A DNA stretch of 64,000 nucleotides, taken from the NCBI RefSeq assembly GCF_001571305.1, contig NZ_BCTN01000010.1, positions 1-64,000 of the forward strand. Direction: 5' to 3'. The DNA comes from Erwinia persicina NBRC 102418 (GTDB lineage Bacteria > Pseudomonadota > Gammaproteobacteria > Enterobacterales > Enterobacteriaceae). The position numbers and the translations under genes are program-made. Below the pieces are notes generated by a model that saw only the letters and a program-made list of their open reading frames with translations, had not been told where the DNA came from and searched no databases. This document shows, piece by piece, positions 17,518 through 26,584 of this stretch (positions are counted from its first letter, which is position 1; every line of letters starts with the position of its first letter).

Positions 17518-18945
17518 ATGTCAGAGAATATCCGACGTGCGGCTGCGCACGTCACCCACACCCGCAGCGCGCTGATTGCGCTGCTGCGTCGACTGCATTT
17601 CTATATCGGGCTGTTTATCGCACCGTTTATCTTTATCGCGGCACTGACCGGCACGCTGTATGTGATGACGCCACAGCTGGAAAACCGGCTGTATCATTCG
17701 CAGCTGTTTACCACCGCAACCGGGCCGGACCAGCCGCTGTCCTCACAGGTTGCCAAAGCGGTCAGCGTGATGGGCACGGACGCCAGGATCGCTGCCGTGC
17801 GCCCGGCACCGCATGAGGGAGAGACGACCCGCGTGATGTTTGCCAGCGCCGATCTCGGTCCGTCGGAAACCCGGGCGGTGTTTATTGACCCGAAAACGCT
17901 GGACGTCACGGGGGTGATAACGGTATACGGCACCAGCGGCGTGCTGCCGTTGCGCACGTGGCTGGACTATCTGCACCGCAATCTGCTGCTGGGGGATATT
18001 GGCCGCAACTACAGTGAGCTGGCAGCCAGCTGGCTGTGGATTGCCGCGCTTGGTGGCGCGCTGCTGTGGGCCACTCAGCGCGCACCGCGCCGTAAACCTC
18101 TGCGGGGAGCGCCGACGCGGGCACAGCGTCTGGCCGGTCATCGCCACTGGCACACCACGCTGGGTATTACCCTGCTGCTGGGACTGGTATTCTTCTCCGC
18201 GACGGGACTGACCTGGTCACGCTGGGCCGGGGACAATATCGCCCTGATGCGCAGCCACTTTGGCTGGATGACGCCCGCGGTGAACACCGCTCTGCAGCCT
18301 GACCCCGCCCTGAAAATGGCGATGCCGGCGGATGAACATGCGGAGCATTACGGCCATATGAACGTTCACCCTCATGCTGCACCGCCAGCCCACCCGGTTA
18401 CCGTCAGTCCGGCGCAGTTTGATGGCGTGCTCAACGCGGCGCGTGCCGCAGGGATCGACGCGGCGAAGCTGGAAATCCGCCCCTCCTACCTGGCGGATAA
18501 AGCCTGGACCGTGAATGAAATCGACCGCCGCTGGCCGACGCAGGTTGACAGCGTGGCAGTGGATGCGCAGAACAACAGCGTGATCGATAAAGTGGCGTTC
18601 GCCGACTTTGGCCTGCTGGCCAAACTGACGCGCTGGGGAGTGGATGCGCACATGGGCGTGCTGTTCGGCGTAGCAAACCAGCTGGTACTGGTGCTGTCTG
18701 GTGGTGGGCTGTGCGTGATGATTGTGATGGGTTATCGCATGTGGTGGCTGCGCCGGCCGCAGAGTGGCCAGATTTCCCCGCTGGATACCCTGCTGGGCTG
18801 CTGGCAGCCGTTGTCGATCAGCGCGCGCTTTCTGCTGCTGGTGGTAACGGCGGTGGCGGCGGTCTGCCTGCCGGTGATGGGGGTCAGTCTGCTGGTGCTG
18901 CTGGCAATTGATATCTGGCGCTGGCGGCGCGCCGTGCACGCCTGA
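17518..18945 (+). CDS. PepSY-associated transmembrane domain protein
   Basis: About 475 residues of the PepSY-TM family: a first helix (LRRLHFYIGLFIAPFIFIAALTG motif region, about 25-50), a long periplasmic region, a helix pair near residues 165-230 with the HRHWHTTLG segment, a His-rich loop, and C-terminal helices. Members are inner-membrane proteins often linked to iron or copper uptake and ferric reduction. The conserved intramembrane histidines fit haem binding. The start at 17518 is preferred (GGAAGAG just upstream) over ATG 17506. It is paired with the DUF2946 gene. Confidence 0.8.
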   Translation: MSENIRRAAAHVTHTRSALIALLRRLHFYIGLFIAPFIFIAALTGTLYVMTPQLENRLYHSQLFTTATGPDQPLSSQVAKAVSVMGTDARIAAVRPAPHEGETTRVMFASADLGPSETRAVFIDPKTLDVTGVITVYGTSGVLPLRTWLDYLHRNLLLGDIGRNYSELAASWLWIAALGGALLWATQRAPRRKPLRGAPTRAQRLAGHRHWHTTLGITLLLGLVFFSATGLTWSRWAGDNIALMRSHFGWMTPAVNTALQPDPALKMAMPADEHAEHYGHMNVHPHAAPPAHPVTVSPAQFDGVLNAARAAGIDAAKLEIRPSYLADKAWTVNEIDRRWPTQVDSVAVDAQNNSVIDKVAFADFGLLAKLTRWGVDAHMGVLFGVANQLVLVLSGGGLCVMIVMGYRMWWLRRPQSGQISPLDTLLGCWQPLSISARFLLLVVTAVAAVCLPVMGVSLLVLLAIDIWRWRRAVHA

Positions 18946-18974
18946 TCATCCATACGGCACCGGGATATCTGTAG

Positions 18975-19001
18975 GGGCTGACCGTTTGTTCCGGTCAGCC
19001 C
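18975..19001. terminator. Hairpin between convergent genes
   Basis: GGGCTGACCG and CGGTCAGCCC form a perfect 10-bp stem around a 7-base loop. It lies between the PepSY gene and the convergent nucleoside hydrolase gene. There is no long T-run on either side, so it is probably a weak or bidirectional terminator. Confidence 0.5.
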
Positions 19002-19031
19002 GTTCGGATCGCGCAATCCACGGGTTGGACG

Positions 19032-20018
19032 TTACGCTAATGGCTTCGCCAGATAATGCTCCAGCATGGCCAGCAGCAACTGATTATCCACCGTCTGCAG
19101 GACATGCACCTGCCCGCCTGACGGCTCACCGATAGCCACATCCACCCGCAGCGGCTGGCGAAAACGCCATGACTTGCCGCGGGTCATTCCCGGGCGCAGC
19201 TCCACATCGACAAAATAGTCTGCCGCTGTCGCCACCCGCTGATTCAGCAGCCAGGCCACCACCAGCGCATCGTGGATCCAGCAGCCCGGCAGATGACGGG
19301 TCTGAATGGAATAATCAATCCACGGACGCAGCGTCTCGGTGACGAAACGCGCCAGCGGGGTATCAATTTGCGCTATACGGTTCAGATCCTGATGCGTCAT
19401 CAGCGTCTGGCTGGTGACATCCATCGGCACCAGGGTGATATTGGCCCCGCTGGTCAGCACCCGGTGCGCGGCCTCCGGGTCAATACCGAAGTTGGTGTCT
19501 TTAATAAAATCATCCAGCGCAAAAACGCCGCCCATAATGGCGATTTCCTGAACCGCGTCGGCCATCTCCGGGTAACGTTCCAGCGCCAGCGCGACGTTAG
19601 TCAGCGGGCCGATCGCCACCAGGGTAATTTTTCCCGGATTGGCACAAATCAGCTGCCCCATTGCGTCTGCCGCCTCGACCGCAGGCGCAGGAAATGACTG
19701 AGGCTGACGCACCCCGCGCCACAGGTGTGCCAGTTGGTTGCTGTGGACGCGCTTATCCAACGCGTCACGCCACGGAGCCGCTGGCTCTGACAGCGCTGCC
19801 TCTGCCCCTTTCGCTACCGTTACCGGCAGTCCGAGGCGCGCCATCAGATCCTTCACCACGCTGTATCCCACCTGGCTGGGGGTGTTTCCCGCCACGGTGG
19901 TGATCAGCTCCAGTGAAATTTCCGGCGCGGCCAGCGCCAGAGCAAGGGCCAGTCCGTCGTCGACGTTAGCTCCCGTAATTCCGTTCCCCGGATCACAATC
20001 AATAATCAATCTTTTCAT
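19032..20018 (-). CDS. Inosine-uridine preferring nucleoside hydrolase
   Basis: A 328-residue member of the RihA/B/C fold family, which splits ribonucleosides into base and ribose. The calcium-binding N-terminus reads DCDPGNG..GANVDDGLAL, an extended form of the usual DTDPGxDD. Downstream are GPLTNVALAL, the MGGVF loop, and the NFGIDPEAA motif that contributes to the ribose pocket. The catalytic-loop His is likely in WIHDALVVAW. It is 12 bp downstream of a LacI-type regulator and near an MFS gene, suggesting a nucleoside uptake and breakdown unit. Base preference cannot be fixed. Confidence 0.85.
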   Translation of the reverse strand: MKRLIIDCDPGNGITGANVDDGLALALALAAPEISLELITTVAGNTPSQVGYSVVKDLMARLGLPVTVAKGAEAALSEPAAPWRDALDKRVHSNQLAHLWRGVRQPQSFPAPAVEAADAMGQLICANPGKITLVAIGPLTNVALALERYPEMADAVQEIAIMGGVFALDDFIKDTNFGIDPEAAHRVLTSGANITLVPMDVTSQTLMTHQDLNRIAQIDTPLARFVTETLRPWIDYSIQTRHLPGCWIHDALVVAWLLNQRVATAADYFVDVELRPGMTRGKSWRFRQPLRVDVAIGEPSGGQVHVLQTVDNQLLLAMLEHYLAKPLA

Positions 20019-20030
20019 GGTTTTATCTTA

Positions 20031-21047
20031 TTATTTTTCCGGCTTACAGCCGCAGGACTCACCCAGTTCGAGGTGATGAGAGAATTCAGTTAACGTCTCC
20101 TCCCCTCTCCATGCCGCCAGCATTTGAATGGCGGTCTCTGCCATTTTGCGCACCGGCTGACGCACGGTGGTCAGCGAGGGCACGTGATAGGCCGACTGAT
20201 CGGTACCGTTAAAGCAGACCAGCGCCAGTTGATCCGGCACGCGGATCGCCTGTTCCGCCAGCGCCCGTATACAGCCGACGGCCTGGGCTTCATTCGAGGC
20301 AAACAGCGCGCGCGGGCGCGTTGCCCCCTGCATCATTCGCTGTGCCGCCTGATAGCCCCCATCGCGGGTATAAGGGGTATGGAATATCCACTCCGGGCGT
20401 TCTTCCACGCCGTACTCCGCCAGCGCATCGCGCCAGCCGCGCAGACGATCCTGCGTGTTCAGCATCTCTGCCGGGCCGCAGATGATCCCCACCTCCTGAT
20501 AGCCGTGACTTAACAGATGGGCGGTGACCTGATGCGACGCCGCCCGCTCGTCAACACGGATCACGCTCACCGGCAGCCCGGGGTCAACCCTGTCCAGCAT
20601 GACAAACGGCGTACCGCTGGACTTCAGGACATCAATGTAGGGATGACGATCGACGCTGATATAGAACAGGCCGTTCACCTGCTGGCTTAACAGATTATTG
20701 ATCAGCTGCAGTTCACGCTTGCGGCTGTCACCGGCATCGCCCAGCAGCATCACCATGTCGTTGGCCAGCGCCTGCTGTTGCAGCTCATGGGCCAGCGAAG
20801 CAATAAACGCATTGCCGATGTTGGGTACCACCAGGCCGTAGGTTTTGGTCGTCCCGGAAGCCAGCGCACGCGCCACGCTATTGGGACGGTAGCCGGTGCT
20901 TTTGATCGCCGCCAGTACGCGTTCGCGGGTGGCGGGCGCAACCGGACGCGGACCGTTGTTGACCACATAGCTCACCACGGCAACCGACGTTCCGGCTTCT
21001 TTCGCCACGTCGGCACGGGTAGCACGGTGATGAATGGTTTTTGCCAC
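20031..21047 (-). CDS. LacI family transcriptional regulator
   Basis: About 338 residues. The N-terminal helix-turn-helix is ATRADVAKEAGTSVAVVSYVVN, followed by the hinge helix (YRPNSVARALASG), then a periplasmic-binding-protein-like sensor domain. The start is placed at GTG 21047 (VAKTIHH) because AGGAGA lies 6 bases upstream; a TTG at 21065 overlaps that ribosome site. It sits between the hydrolase gene and the transporter gene in the same direction. A CG-centred 18-bp dyad at 22918-22935 upstream of the transporter is a natural operator candidate. The inducer is probably a nucleoside or pentose. Confidence 0.85.
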   Translation of the reverse strand: MAKTIHHRATRADVAKEAGTSVAVVSYVVNNGPRPVAPATRERVLAAIKSTGYRPNSVARALASGTTKTYGLVVPNIGNAFIASLAHELQQQALANDMVMLLGDAGDSRKRELQLINNLLSQQVNGLFYISVDRHPYIDVLKSSGTPFVMLDRVDPGLPVSVIRVDERAASHQVTAHLLSHGYQEVGIICGPAEMLNTQDRLRGWRDALAEYGVEERPEWIFHTPYTRDGGYQAAQRMMQGATRPRALFASNEAQAVGCIRALAEQAIRVPDQLALVCFNGTDQSAYHVPSLTTVRQPVRKMAETAIQMLAAWRGEETLTEFSHHLELGESCGCKPEK

Positions 21048-21075
21048 AGGCACTCTCCTCACCAATAAATAGCTT

Positions 21076-21099
21076 CAGGCCGGATAAAAATCCGGCCTG
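21076..21099. terminator. Perfect 10-bp hairpin between transporter and regulator genes
   Basis: CAGGCCGGAT-AAAA-ATCCGGCCTG lies in the 126-bp gap between the MFS gene and the LacI gene. A second smaller hairpin, TGTGGGC-CGCA-GCCCACA, is at 21133-21150. Neither has a strong downstream T-run, so they may tune readthrough from transporter into regulator instead of ending transcription. Confidence 0.4.
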
Positions 21100-21173
21100 C
21101 GAGTTCCTTAAGATTGCCCCTGCACGTCAATATGTGGGCCGCAGCCCACACGATTTAATGCTGTCTTCCGTGG

Positions 21174-22568
21174 TTAAATCGCATCTTCCGGTGCATTCAG
21201 ATCGCGGCCACGGGTTTCCGGGGCCACAAACGTGGTCAGGAAGCCGATACCCGCCATCACGGCAAAATAGGTCGCAATTGGCCACCAGTGACCGGTCCAG
21301 GCCAGCAGCGCAGAGGCCACCAGCGGTGCCGTACCGCCGGAGAGGATCGATCCCAGCTCTTTCGCGGTGGCCATTTTGGTATAGCGATGATGGACGCCAA
21401 ACATCTCCACGCCCCAGGCCGCCTGCACGCCGAAGATACCCAGCGATGCCAGCCCCATACCTGTCACAATAGTCGCCATCACAATGGCCGGCTCACGCGA
21501 GTCAAGCAACATAAAGGCCGGGAACGCGTAGATAATCAGCAGCAGGCAGAAGCAGCGATAGGTAATACGCCGCCCAAAGCGGTCTGACAGCCAGCCGGCC
21601 AGCGGGATGATCAGGAAGCCGAGCAGCGACGCAATAAACACTGCCGTGGTCGCCACGGATTTATCCACTGCCAGTACTTTCACCACATAACCGATAATAA
21701 AGCCCTGCGCCAGATACGACGGTCCGTTCTCACCGATGCGCAGTCCGACCATGGTCAGGAAGGCACGGCTGCGACGCCAGAATCCACGGGTGTCCTGCAC
21801 GGGTGGCTCGGCGGCCAGTACCTGCTCACGCTGCGCTTCCAGCTCGGCTTTTTTGCGTTCAAATACCGGCGTTTCCCGCAGGTGACGGCGGATCCACAGT
21901 GCCACCAGCGCAATCAGCGAGCTGCACAGGAACGGAATACGCCAGCCCCATTCCTGGAGTGACTGCTGGTCCATCTGAACCACGGCCAGCCATACCAGGG
22001 ATGCCAGCAGCGTGCCGCTGTTTGAACCCAGGGCGATAATTGAAGAGACCAGCCCGCGACGCTGCGCCGGAGCGTATTCACCCAGCATCACCGTACCGCC
22101 GGACAGCTCTGCACCCGCCCCAAAGCCCTGACTAAAGCGTAGCAGCACCAGACATGCCGGTGCCCATACGCCAATCGAGGCATAGCTGGGGATCAGACCA
22201 ATCAGCGTGGTGGAGGCCCCCATCAGGATGATGGTCGAGACCATGACGACTTTCCGACCTTTACGGTCGCCCAGCCAGCCAAAGAAGAGCGCGCCAATGG
22301 GACGGGCAATAAAGCCAACCGACCAGGTCGCAAACGTAGAGAGGAGTGCCATTGACGGGGTGGCTTCAGGGAAGAAAACATCGCCAAAAATAATACCAGC
22401 TGCCAGACCATACAACGCAAAATCGGCGTATTCCATTGCCGTGCCCAGCCAGCAGGAGAGCGTCGCACGCCAGAAATCCTTGCGCCCTTCCGGGGTGGCC
22501 AGACGTTCATCAGCCGCCGAGTCGGCTTGCATTGCCATATCCTGTGCAACGCGTTGAGGTGTAGACAT
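21174..22568 (-). CDS. MFS transporter, metabolite:H+ symporter (MHS/ProP-like) family
   Basis: About 464 residues with twelve membrane segments. Family marks are GTAMEYADFALYG in helix 1, the MFS loop FGWLGDRKGRK, and RFSQGFGAGAELSGG in helix 4, typical of the MHS branch (shikimate, ProP, citrate and similar carriers). The start at 22568 follows AGGGAA at 6 bases and drops a 17-residue extension. It is likely the uptake carrier for the compound handled by the downstream hydrolase. The 5' region before it is long (about 650 bp to the next gene) and carries the LacI-type dyad. Confidence 0.85.
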   Translation of the reverse strand: MSTPQRVAQDMAMQADSAADERLATPEGRKDFWRATLSCWLGTAMEYADFALYGLAAGIIFGDVFFPEATPSMALLSTFATWSVGFIARPIGALFFGWLGDRKGRKVVMVSTIILMGASTTLIGLIPSYASIGVWAPACLVLLRFSQGFGAGAELSGGTVMLGEYAPAQRRGLVSSIIALGSNSGTLLASLVWLAVVQMDQQSLQEWGWRIPFLCSSLIALVALWIRRHLRETPVFERKKAELEAQREQVLAAEPPVQDTRGFWRRSRAFLTMVGLRIGENGPSYLAQGFIIGYVVKVLAVDKSVATTAVFIASLLGFLIIPLAGWLSDRFGRRITYRCFCLLLIIYAFPAFMLLDSREPAIVMATIVTGMGLASLGIFGVQAAWGVEMFGVHHRYTKMATAKELGSILSGGTAPLVASALLAWTGHWWPIATYFAVMAGIGFLTTFVAPETRGRDLNAPEDAI

Positions 22569-22917
22569 GAAAAATTCCCTGAATGAAGAGTTCTGATCGT
22601 TACCTTCCCTGGCACGCACTCCTCCTGCGGAGGAAAATTCGCCAGTGAAGATGCCGTGTTACAAAGCATGACGAAAGGTCGATCTGCCCTGAATGAGGGG
22701 GTGCTGGAAAATAGGGTCAACCCTGGAGAGGGGAGAGATCTTTTTCTGGTCACCCCGCATCTGGCGGGCAGTAAGGTTCCCTGGTGTTGGAACGCATCTA
22801 TTCGCTTTGCGCCGACGGCCAAAAATTGACCGGTCGTATAAGTTACGCGAAACAAACATTGACCTTCAGGACGCTGATAACCATCAAGCACCGTGAATTT
22901 TCACTACACAGCTATTG

Positions 22918-22935
22918 TATCTACACGCGTAGATA
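22918..22935. promoter_or_regulatory. LacI-type operator candidate
   Basis: TATCTACACGCGTAGATA is symmetric about a central CG, with 8 of 9 base pairs matching (only A/C one step from the centre fails). CG-centred even palindromes are typical LacI-family operators. It lies about 350 bp before the MFS start. The remaining 22569-23219 gap holds a small TCCTCC-TGC-GGAGGA hairpin (22621-22635) and no other gene I can support. Confidence 0.5.
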
Positions 22936-23219
22936 AATCAAGGAAGCCTGATGACATTAATTAGATTTTCTTGACATTCACCTGTTGGGAGTTGTCAGAA
23001 AACCAAATAAAATCAATGAAATAATTAGCCTGAAAAATAGCCGATTTTTTTTCACCGTTCAAACATCACGCGCTCTTAATACAAATGCGCGTTGCGCCGC
23101 TGAGCGTATCGTTTTAGCGCAACACTGTGACGGGGAGATGACAGGGCGAGCGCCCCGGAAGTTTGTGTTTCGCCGGGGGGGTGAGTAAGCTGAAACGCGA
23201 ACTTCACAGGTGAACAATA

Positions 23220-23774
23220 ATGACCATTACATTGATGCGCCACGGCAAGCCTGACCACCACCTGCCCGGTCGCCGTTCTGCGCTGGCGATGGCCGAGTGG
23301 TGTGAGGCTTACGATCTGGCCGAGATCTGCGACCTGCCGCCCGAACGCAGTCTGCGGCTGGCTGCGGAAGCGGCGGTGATCGTCACCAGTACGCTGCCGC
23401 GTGCACGCTCATCGCTGGCAAAACTCGGTAAACCCGCCAGCCATATCGATGAGCTGTACTGTGAGGTGGCAATGCCCGTCATGCCGCTGACTTTCCCCGC
23501 CCTGCCGCCCTTGTTCTGGCTGCCGGTGCTGCGGTGTTTGTGGCTGTTTGGTTATGCCGGGAAGGTCGAATCCTGTACTCAGGCCAGGCAGCGGGCAATA
23601 CTGGCCGCCGATCGGCTGATCGCGCTTTCTGCCGAGGGAAATGTGCTGCTGGTGGGGCACGGTATTATGAACAAGCTGATCGCGCGCAGGCTGCGGCACC
23701 TTGGCTGGCTGGGAGAAAAACACGCCAGTAGCCGCTACTGGAGCAGCGCAATCTATCATCCGCCGGTGATTTAA
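23220..23774 (+). CDS. Histidine phosphatase superfamily protein
   Basis: A 184-residue phosphoglycerate-mutase-like protein. The N-terminal catalytic signature is LMRHGKPDH (RHG at residues 7-9, His the phospho-acceptor). A Glu acid candidate lies in LYCEVAMP. The second catalytic His is in NVLLVGHGIMNK. A hydrophobic stretch around residues 95-115 (PPLFWLPVLRCLWLFGYAG) is unusual for a soluble phosphatase and could be a helical cap. AGGTG precedes the ATG. Substrate unknown. Confidence 0.8.
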   Translation: MTITLMRHGKPDHHLPGRRSALAMAEWCEAYDLAEICDLPPERSLRLAAEAAVIVTSTLPRARSSLAKLGKPASHIDELYCEVAMPVMPLTFPALPPLFWLPVLRCLWLFGYAGKVESCTQARQRAILAADRLIALSAEGNVLLVGHGIMNKLIARRLRHLGWLGEKHASSRYWSSAIYHPPVI

Positions 23775-23946
23775 CCCCTCTCTGATGTGACTGACCCGGG
23801 TCGTGCAGGCCGCATGGGCGCAGTGCCGGAGAGATTACGGTTATTTTTCAATCAGTTCGGAAAAATGCTATTTTGCCTGGAAATGCAGCAGACGCAAGTT
23901 AAGCGCTGGATCGCGCCGCTGAGTTACATTATAATCCTGCGCCTCA

Positions 23947-24023
23947 GGCCCCATAGCTCAGTTGGTTAGAGCACGCGACTCATAATCGCTTGGTCGCTGG
24001 TTCAAGTCCAGCTGGGGCCACCA
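23947..24023 (+). tRNA. ileX: tRNA-Ile(CAT), the lysidine-modified minor isoleucine tRNA
   Basis: A 77-base cloverleaf with acceptor GGCCCCA pairing with TGGGGCC, an AGCTCAGTTGG D-arm, anticodon CAT at 23981-23983, a GGTTCAAGTCC T-arm and an encoded CCA end. The CAT anticodon alone would suggest Met. However, the GGCCCC acceptor and the CGACTCATAATCG anticodon arm match the E. coli ileX/ileY tRNA, whose wobble C becomes lysidine to read AUA. Confidence 0.9.
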
Positions 24024-24049
24024 GATTTTACCTGTTAAATCAGGGCATT

Positions 24050-24078
24050 AAGCCACTTCGTAAGGAGTGGCTTTTTTG
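24050..24078 (+). terminator. Rho-independent terminator after tRNA-Ile
   Basis: AAGCCACT and AGTGGCTT form an 8-bp stem around a short loop, followed by TTTTT. It starts 26 bases after the tRNA. Confidence 0.85.
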
Positions 24079-24508
24079 TTTCTACCCCATCATTGGCAGC
24101 AAAATGGCGATGGAATTTTAACGCCACGCCTTACCACCTGGCGATGGTGCTCATCATAAGATCGTTTATCAATCTTCCTTACCCATTCCCCTGCAACAGC
24201 TCGCACTCCCCCTCTGAAAAGACGACAAGTGACAGGCCAATTGATGAAATATCTATTCACTTATCTATTCATTCAGTGATTCAACATTATGCCTGATCGC
24301 TTCGACACGATACGCCTGCCGCTCAGTCAGAGGTCAAAAAAACCACGGTAACTCATTGAAAAAATGAAAATTACCCAACCAACACTGTCTCGCCCTTTTA
24401 GGGGGTCTGGTGATGATCTTGTTAGAATCGAGGCAAGCTCATCTATTCAAAATAGTGGACTCAACGTTCCTTAGCGGTTCATTTTCCCGATCAACCTACT
24501 TCAGGTAG
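24079..24508. other. Noncoding gap with no recognised feature
   Basis: About 430 AT-rich bases between the tRNA terminator and the oxidoreductase gene. The open frames in it are short and have no plausible start context. I looked for a direct repeat of the tRNA 3' end that would mark an old integration and saw none. Confidence 0.5.
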
Positions 24509-25510
24509 CTACTCCACCCGCACCACCACCTTCCCCTTCGCTCGCCCGGTTTCGACATACGCCAGCGCCTCCCGGGTTTCGGCGAAGGGAAACACCCGGT
24601 CGATCACGGGCCGGATCGCCCCCGATTCCACCAGGGTGCCGATCTCAGCGAGCTGCTCGCCGCTGGCGCGCATAAAGACAAACGAATAGCGTATGCCGCG
24701 CCGTTTAGCCTGCCTCCGGATGCGGTAACTCAGCAGGCGCATCACCTGCTTCAGCCCCCAGGAGAGCCCCTGTTCCGTGGCAAATGCCGGGGTTGGCGGT
24801 CCGGAGATGGAGATCAGCTGGCCGCCGGGTTTCAGCACCTGCAGCGATTTTGCCAGCACATCAGCGCCCAGGCTGTTCAGCACCACGTCGTAATCGTGCA
24901 GCAGGGTAGAGAAATCCTCCGTTTTATAGTCGATCACCACATCCGCCCCCAGCGCTTTGACCCACGCCGCACTGGCGGCACTGGTGGTGGTCGCCACATA
25001 CGCCCCCAGGTGTTTCGCCAGTTGAATGGCCACGGTGCCGACGCCACCGGACCCGGCGTGGATCAGTACCTTCTGTCCCCGCTCAAGCTTTGCCGTCTCT
25101 ACCAGCACCTGCCAGGCGGTCAGGCTGACCAGCGGCAGGGAAGCGGCCTCTTCCATACTGAGACTGGCAGGTTTTAACGCCAGATCGCGCTCACTGAGCG
25201 CAATAAATTCAGCAAAGGAGCCCATACGTCGTGCGTCAGGTCGTGCATACACCTCGTCCCCAGGGCGGAAGCGCTGCACCTCCGCGCCGACCCGCACCAC
25301 CACGCCCGCGAGGTCGTTACCGAGGATCAGGGGCAGAGGATACGGCAGGATCATTTTGAATTCCCCCTGGCGAATTTTGGCGTCCAGCACGTTGATGCTG
25401 GCCGCCTTTACCTGCACCAGCACGTCGTCGCCCCGCAGCACGGGCTCCGGCATCTCAGCTATTCGTCCGCCGTTTTGACGGCCATAACCGTCAATGATAT
25501 ACGCCTGCAT
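24509..25510 (-). CDS. NADP-dependent MDR oxidoreductase (quinone reductase-like)
   Basis: A 333-residue medium-chain reductase without the zinc ligand set. Early parts are the GroES-like domain (NVLDAKIRQGEF, GNDLAGVVVRVGAEV, F.PGDEVYA). The Rossmann domain then carries HAGSGGVGTVAIQLAKHLGA. It fits zeta-crystallin/QorA-type reductases that use NADPH on quinones or enones. An SDR gene lies 81 bp upstream in the same direction, so they may be cotranscribed. Substrate unknown. Confidence 0.85.
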   Translation of the reverse strand: MQAYIIDGYGRQNGGRIAEMPEPVLRGDDVLVQVKAASINVLDAKIRQGEFKMILPYPLPLILGNDLAGVVVRVGAEVQRFRPGDEVYARPDARRMGSFAEFIALSERDLALKPASLSMEEAASLPLVSLTAWQVLVETAKLERGQKVLIHAGSGGVGTVAIQLAKHLGAYVATTTSAASAAWVKALGADVVIDYKTEDFSTLLHDYDVVLNSLGADVLAKSLQVLKPGGQLISISGPPTPAFATEQGLSWGLKQVMRLLSYRIRRQAKRRGIRYSFVFMRASGEQLAEIGTLVESGAIRPVIDRVFPFAETREALAYVETGRAKGKVVVRVE

Positions 25511-25591
25511 AATCTGTCTCCCGCCATTGATTCAGTGCTGTGTCTGTTCGCCCCTGAGCCTTCAGGGGCAACCGTGCAATAACGCCTCGCG

Positions 25592-26404
25592 CTAGGCCAG
25601 CTTCAGGTTTTTACGAATGCCCGCGTCCAGCACGCTGTCCGGCGCAAAATGACGTAACAACCGCAGCCGGGCAGCGGCCTTACCGGCGGTATAACGGCGT
25701 TGAGGCCTGGCGGCACGCGCGGCTTTCAGCACCACAGCGGCGACCACAGAGGGGGCGTCAGCGCTCGCCATCGCCTGACCGACCGCAAGGCTGACCGTCT
25801 CCCGCTCGCCGGCATACTCTGTCAGCAGCGCATCCGCCATCAGGTTATTCGCCTCAAACGGGGTGCGGATATAGGCCGGTTCGATGACCGACACCCGGAT
25901 CCCCCGATTGCGCAGCTCATGATCCAGCGCTTCCGAATACCCCGCCACCGCATGTTTACTGGCGACATACAGCGCCACATACGGCACGGGTACCAGCCCG
26001 AGGATGGAGCCAATATTGATGATCCGCCCGCTGCCCTGCTGCCGCATATAGGGAACCACCGCACGGATCATCCGCACCATGCCAAAGAAATTGATATCAA
26101 ACAGCGCCTGCGCCTGCAGCACAGAGCTCTCTTCCGCACCCGCCGGGCTGAGGCCGACCCCGGCATTGTTCACCAGCAGGTCGATACGACCTTCACGCTG
26201 CATCAGCTCGCTGACCGCCTCTGCCACTGATGCCTCCCGGGTGACGTCCAGCGCCAGCATCGGCAGCGATCCGGGCGCAGTGTCGGCAGCGCGTCTGCTG
26301 GTGCCGTAGACGGTGTAACCGGCCTGCAACAGCGCCTCCGCCGTCGCTTTGCCTATGCCGGACGACGCGCCGGTGACCAGTGCAACGGGTTTAGTGGATG
26401 TCAT
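25592..26404 (-). CDS. Short-chain dehydrogenase/reductase
   Basis: About 270 residues of the classical SDR type. The nucleotide motif is TGASSGIG near the N-terminus, NNAG lies in the middle, and the catalytic set is Ser (INIGSILG) with YVASK (Tyr, Lys). The cofactor is probably NADP(H), judging from the SRRA segment after beta-2. ATG 26404 is chosen over GTG 26410 because GGAG stands at a better distance. It is divergent from the aldo/keto reductase gene, with a shared 180-bp control region. Confidence 0.85.
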   Translation of the reverse strand: MTSTKPVALVTGASSGIGKATAEALLQAGYTVYGTSRRAADTAPGSLPMLALDVTREASVAEAVSELMQREGRIDLLVNNAGVGLSPAGAEESSVLQAQALFDINFFGMVRMIRAVVPYMRQQGSGRIINIGSILGLVPVPYVALYVASKHAVAGYSEALDHELRNRGIRVSVIEPAYIRTPFEANNLMADALLTEYAGERETVSLAVGQAMASADAPSVVAAVVLKAARAARPQRRYTAGKAAARLRLLRHFAPDSVLDAGIRKNLKLA

Positions 26405-26533
26405 GGGCACGATCTCCGGTCAGGAGGGTGAACAGGCCGGTGTCGGGCTGTAAGCAGGTCAGTCTCATGGCGGCGCTCTCTTTAATCGGGTTTATAGATG
26501 ATGGTTATCATCATTGCGTTTTTAGATGATGTA

Positions 26534-26554
26534 TGACATATATAATAAATGTCA
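26534..26554. promoter_or_regulatory. Dyad in the divergent SDR/aldo-keto reductase promoter region
   Basis: TGACAT-N9-ATGTCA is a perfect 6-bp inverted repeat 30 bp before the aldo/keto reductase start. A second dyad, GATGAT-GGTT-ATCATC, is at 26497-26512. Either could be the operator of the nearby TetR-type regulator. No binding evidence exists. Confidence 0.35.
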
Positions 26555-26584
26555 ATCAACATTTAAAAACAACGAGGCATCCAC

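Noticed and set aside
23947-24023. Calling the tRNA an elongator tRNA-Met from its CAT anticodon
   Set aside because: The acceptor stem GGCCCC and the anticodon arm match tRNA-Ile2, read with lysidine, not tRNA-Met.
24024-24508. Possible integration scar next to tRNA-Ile
   Set aside because: No direct repeat of the tRNA 3' end and no integrase or phage gene found in the gap.
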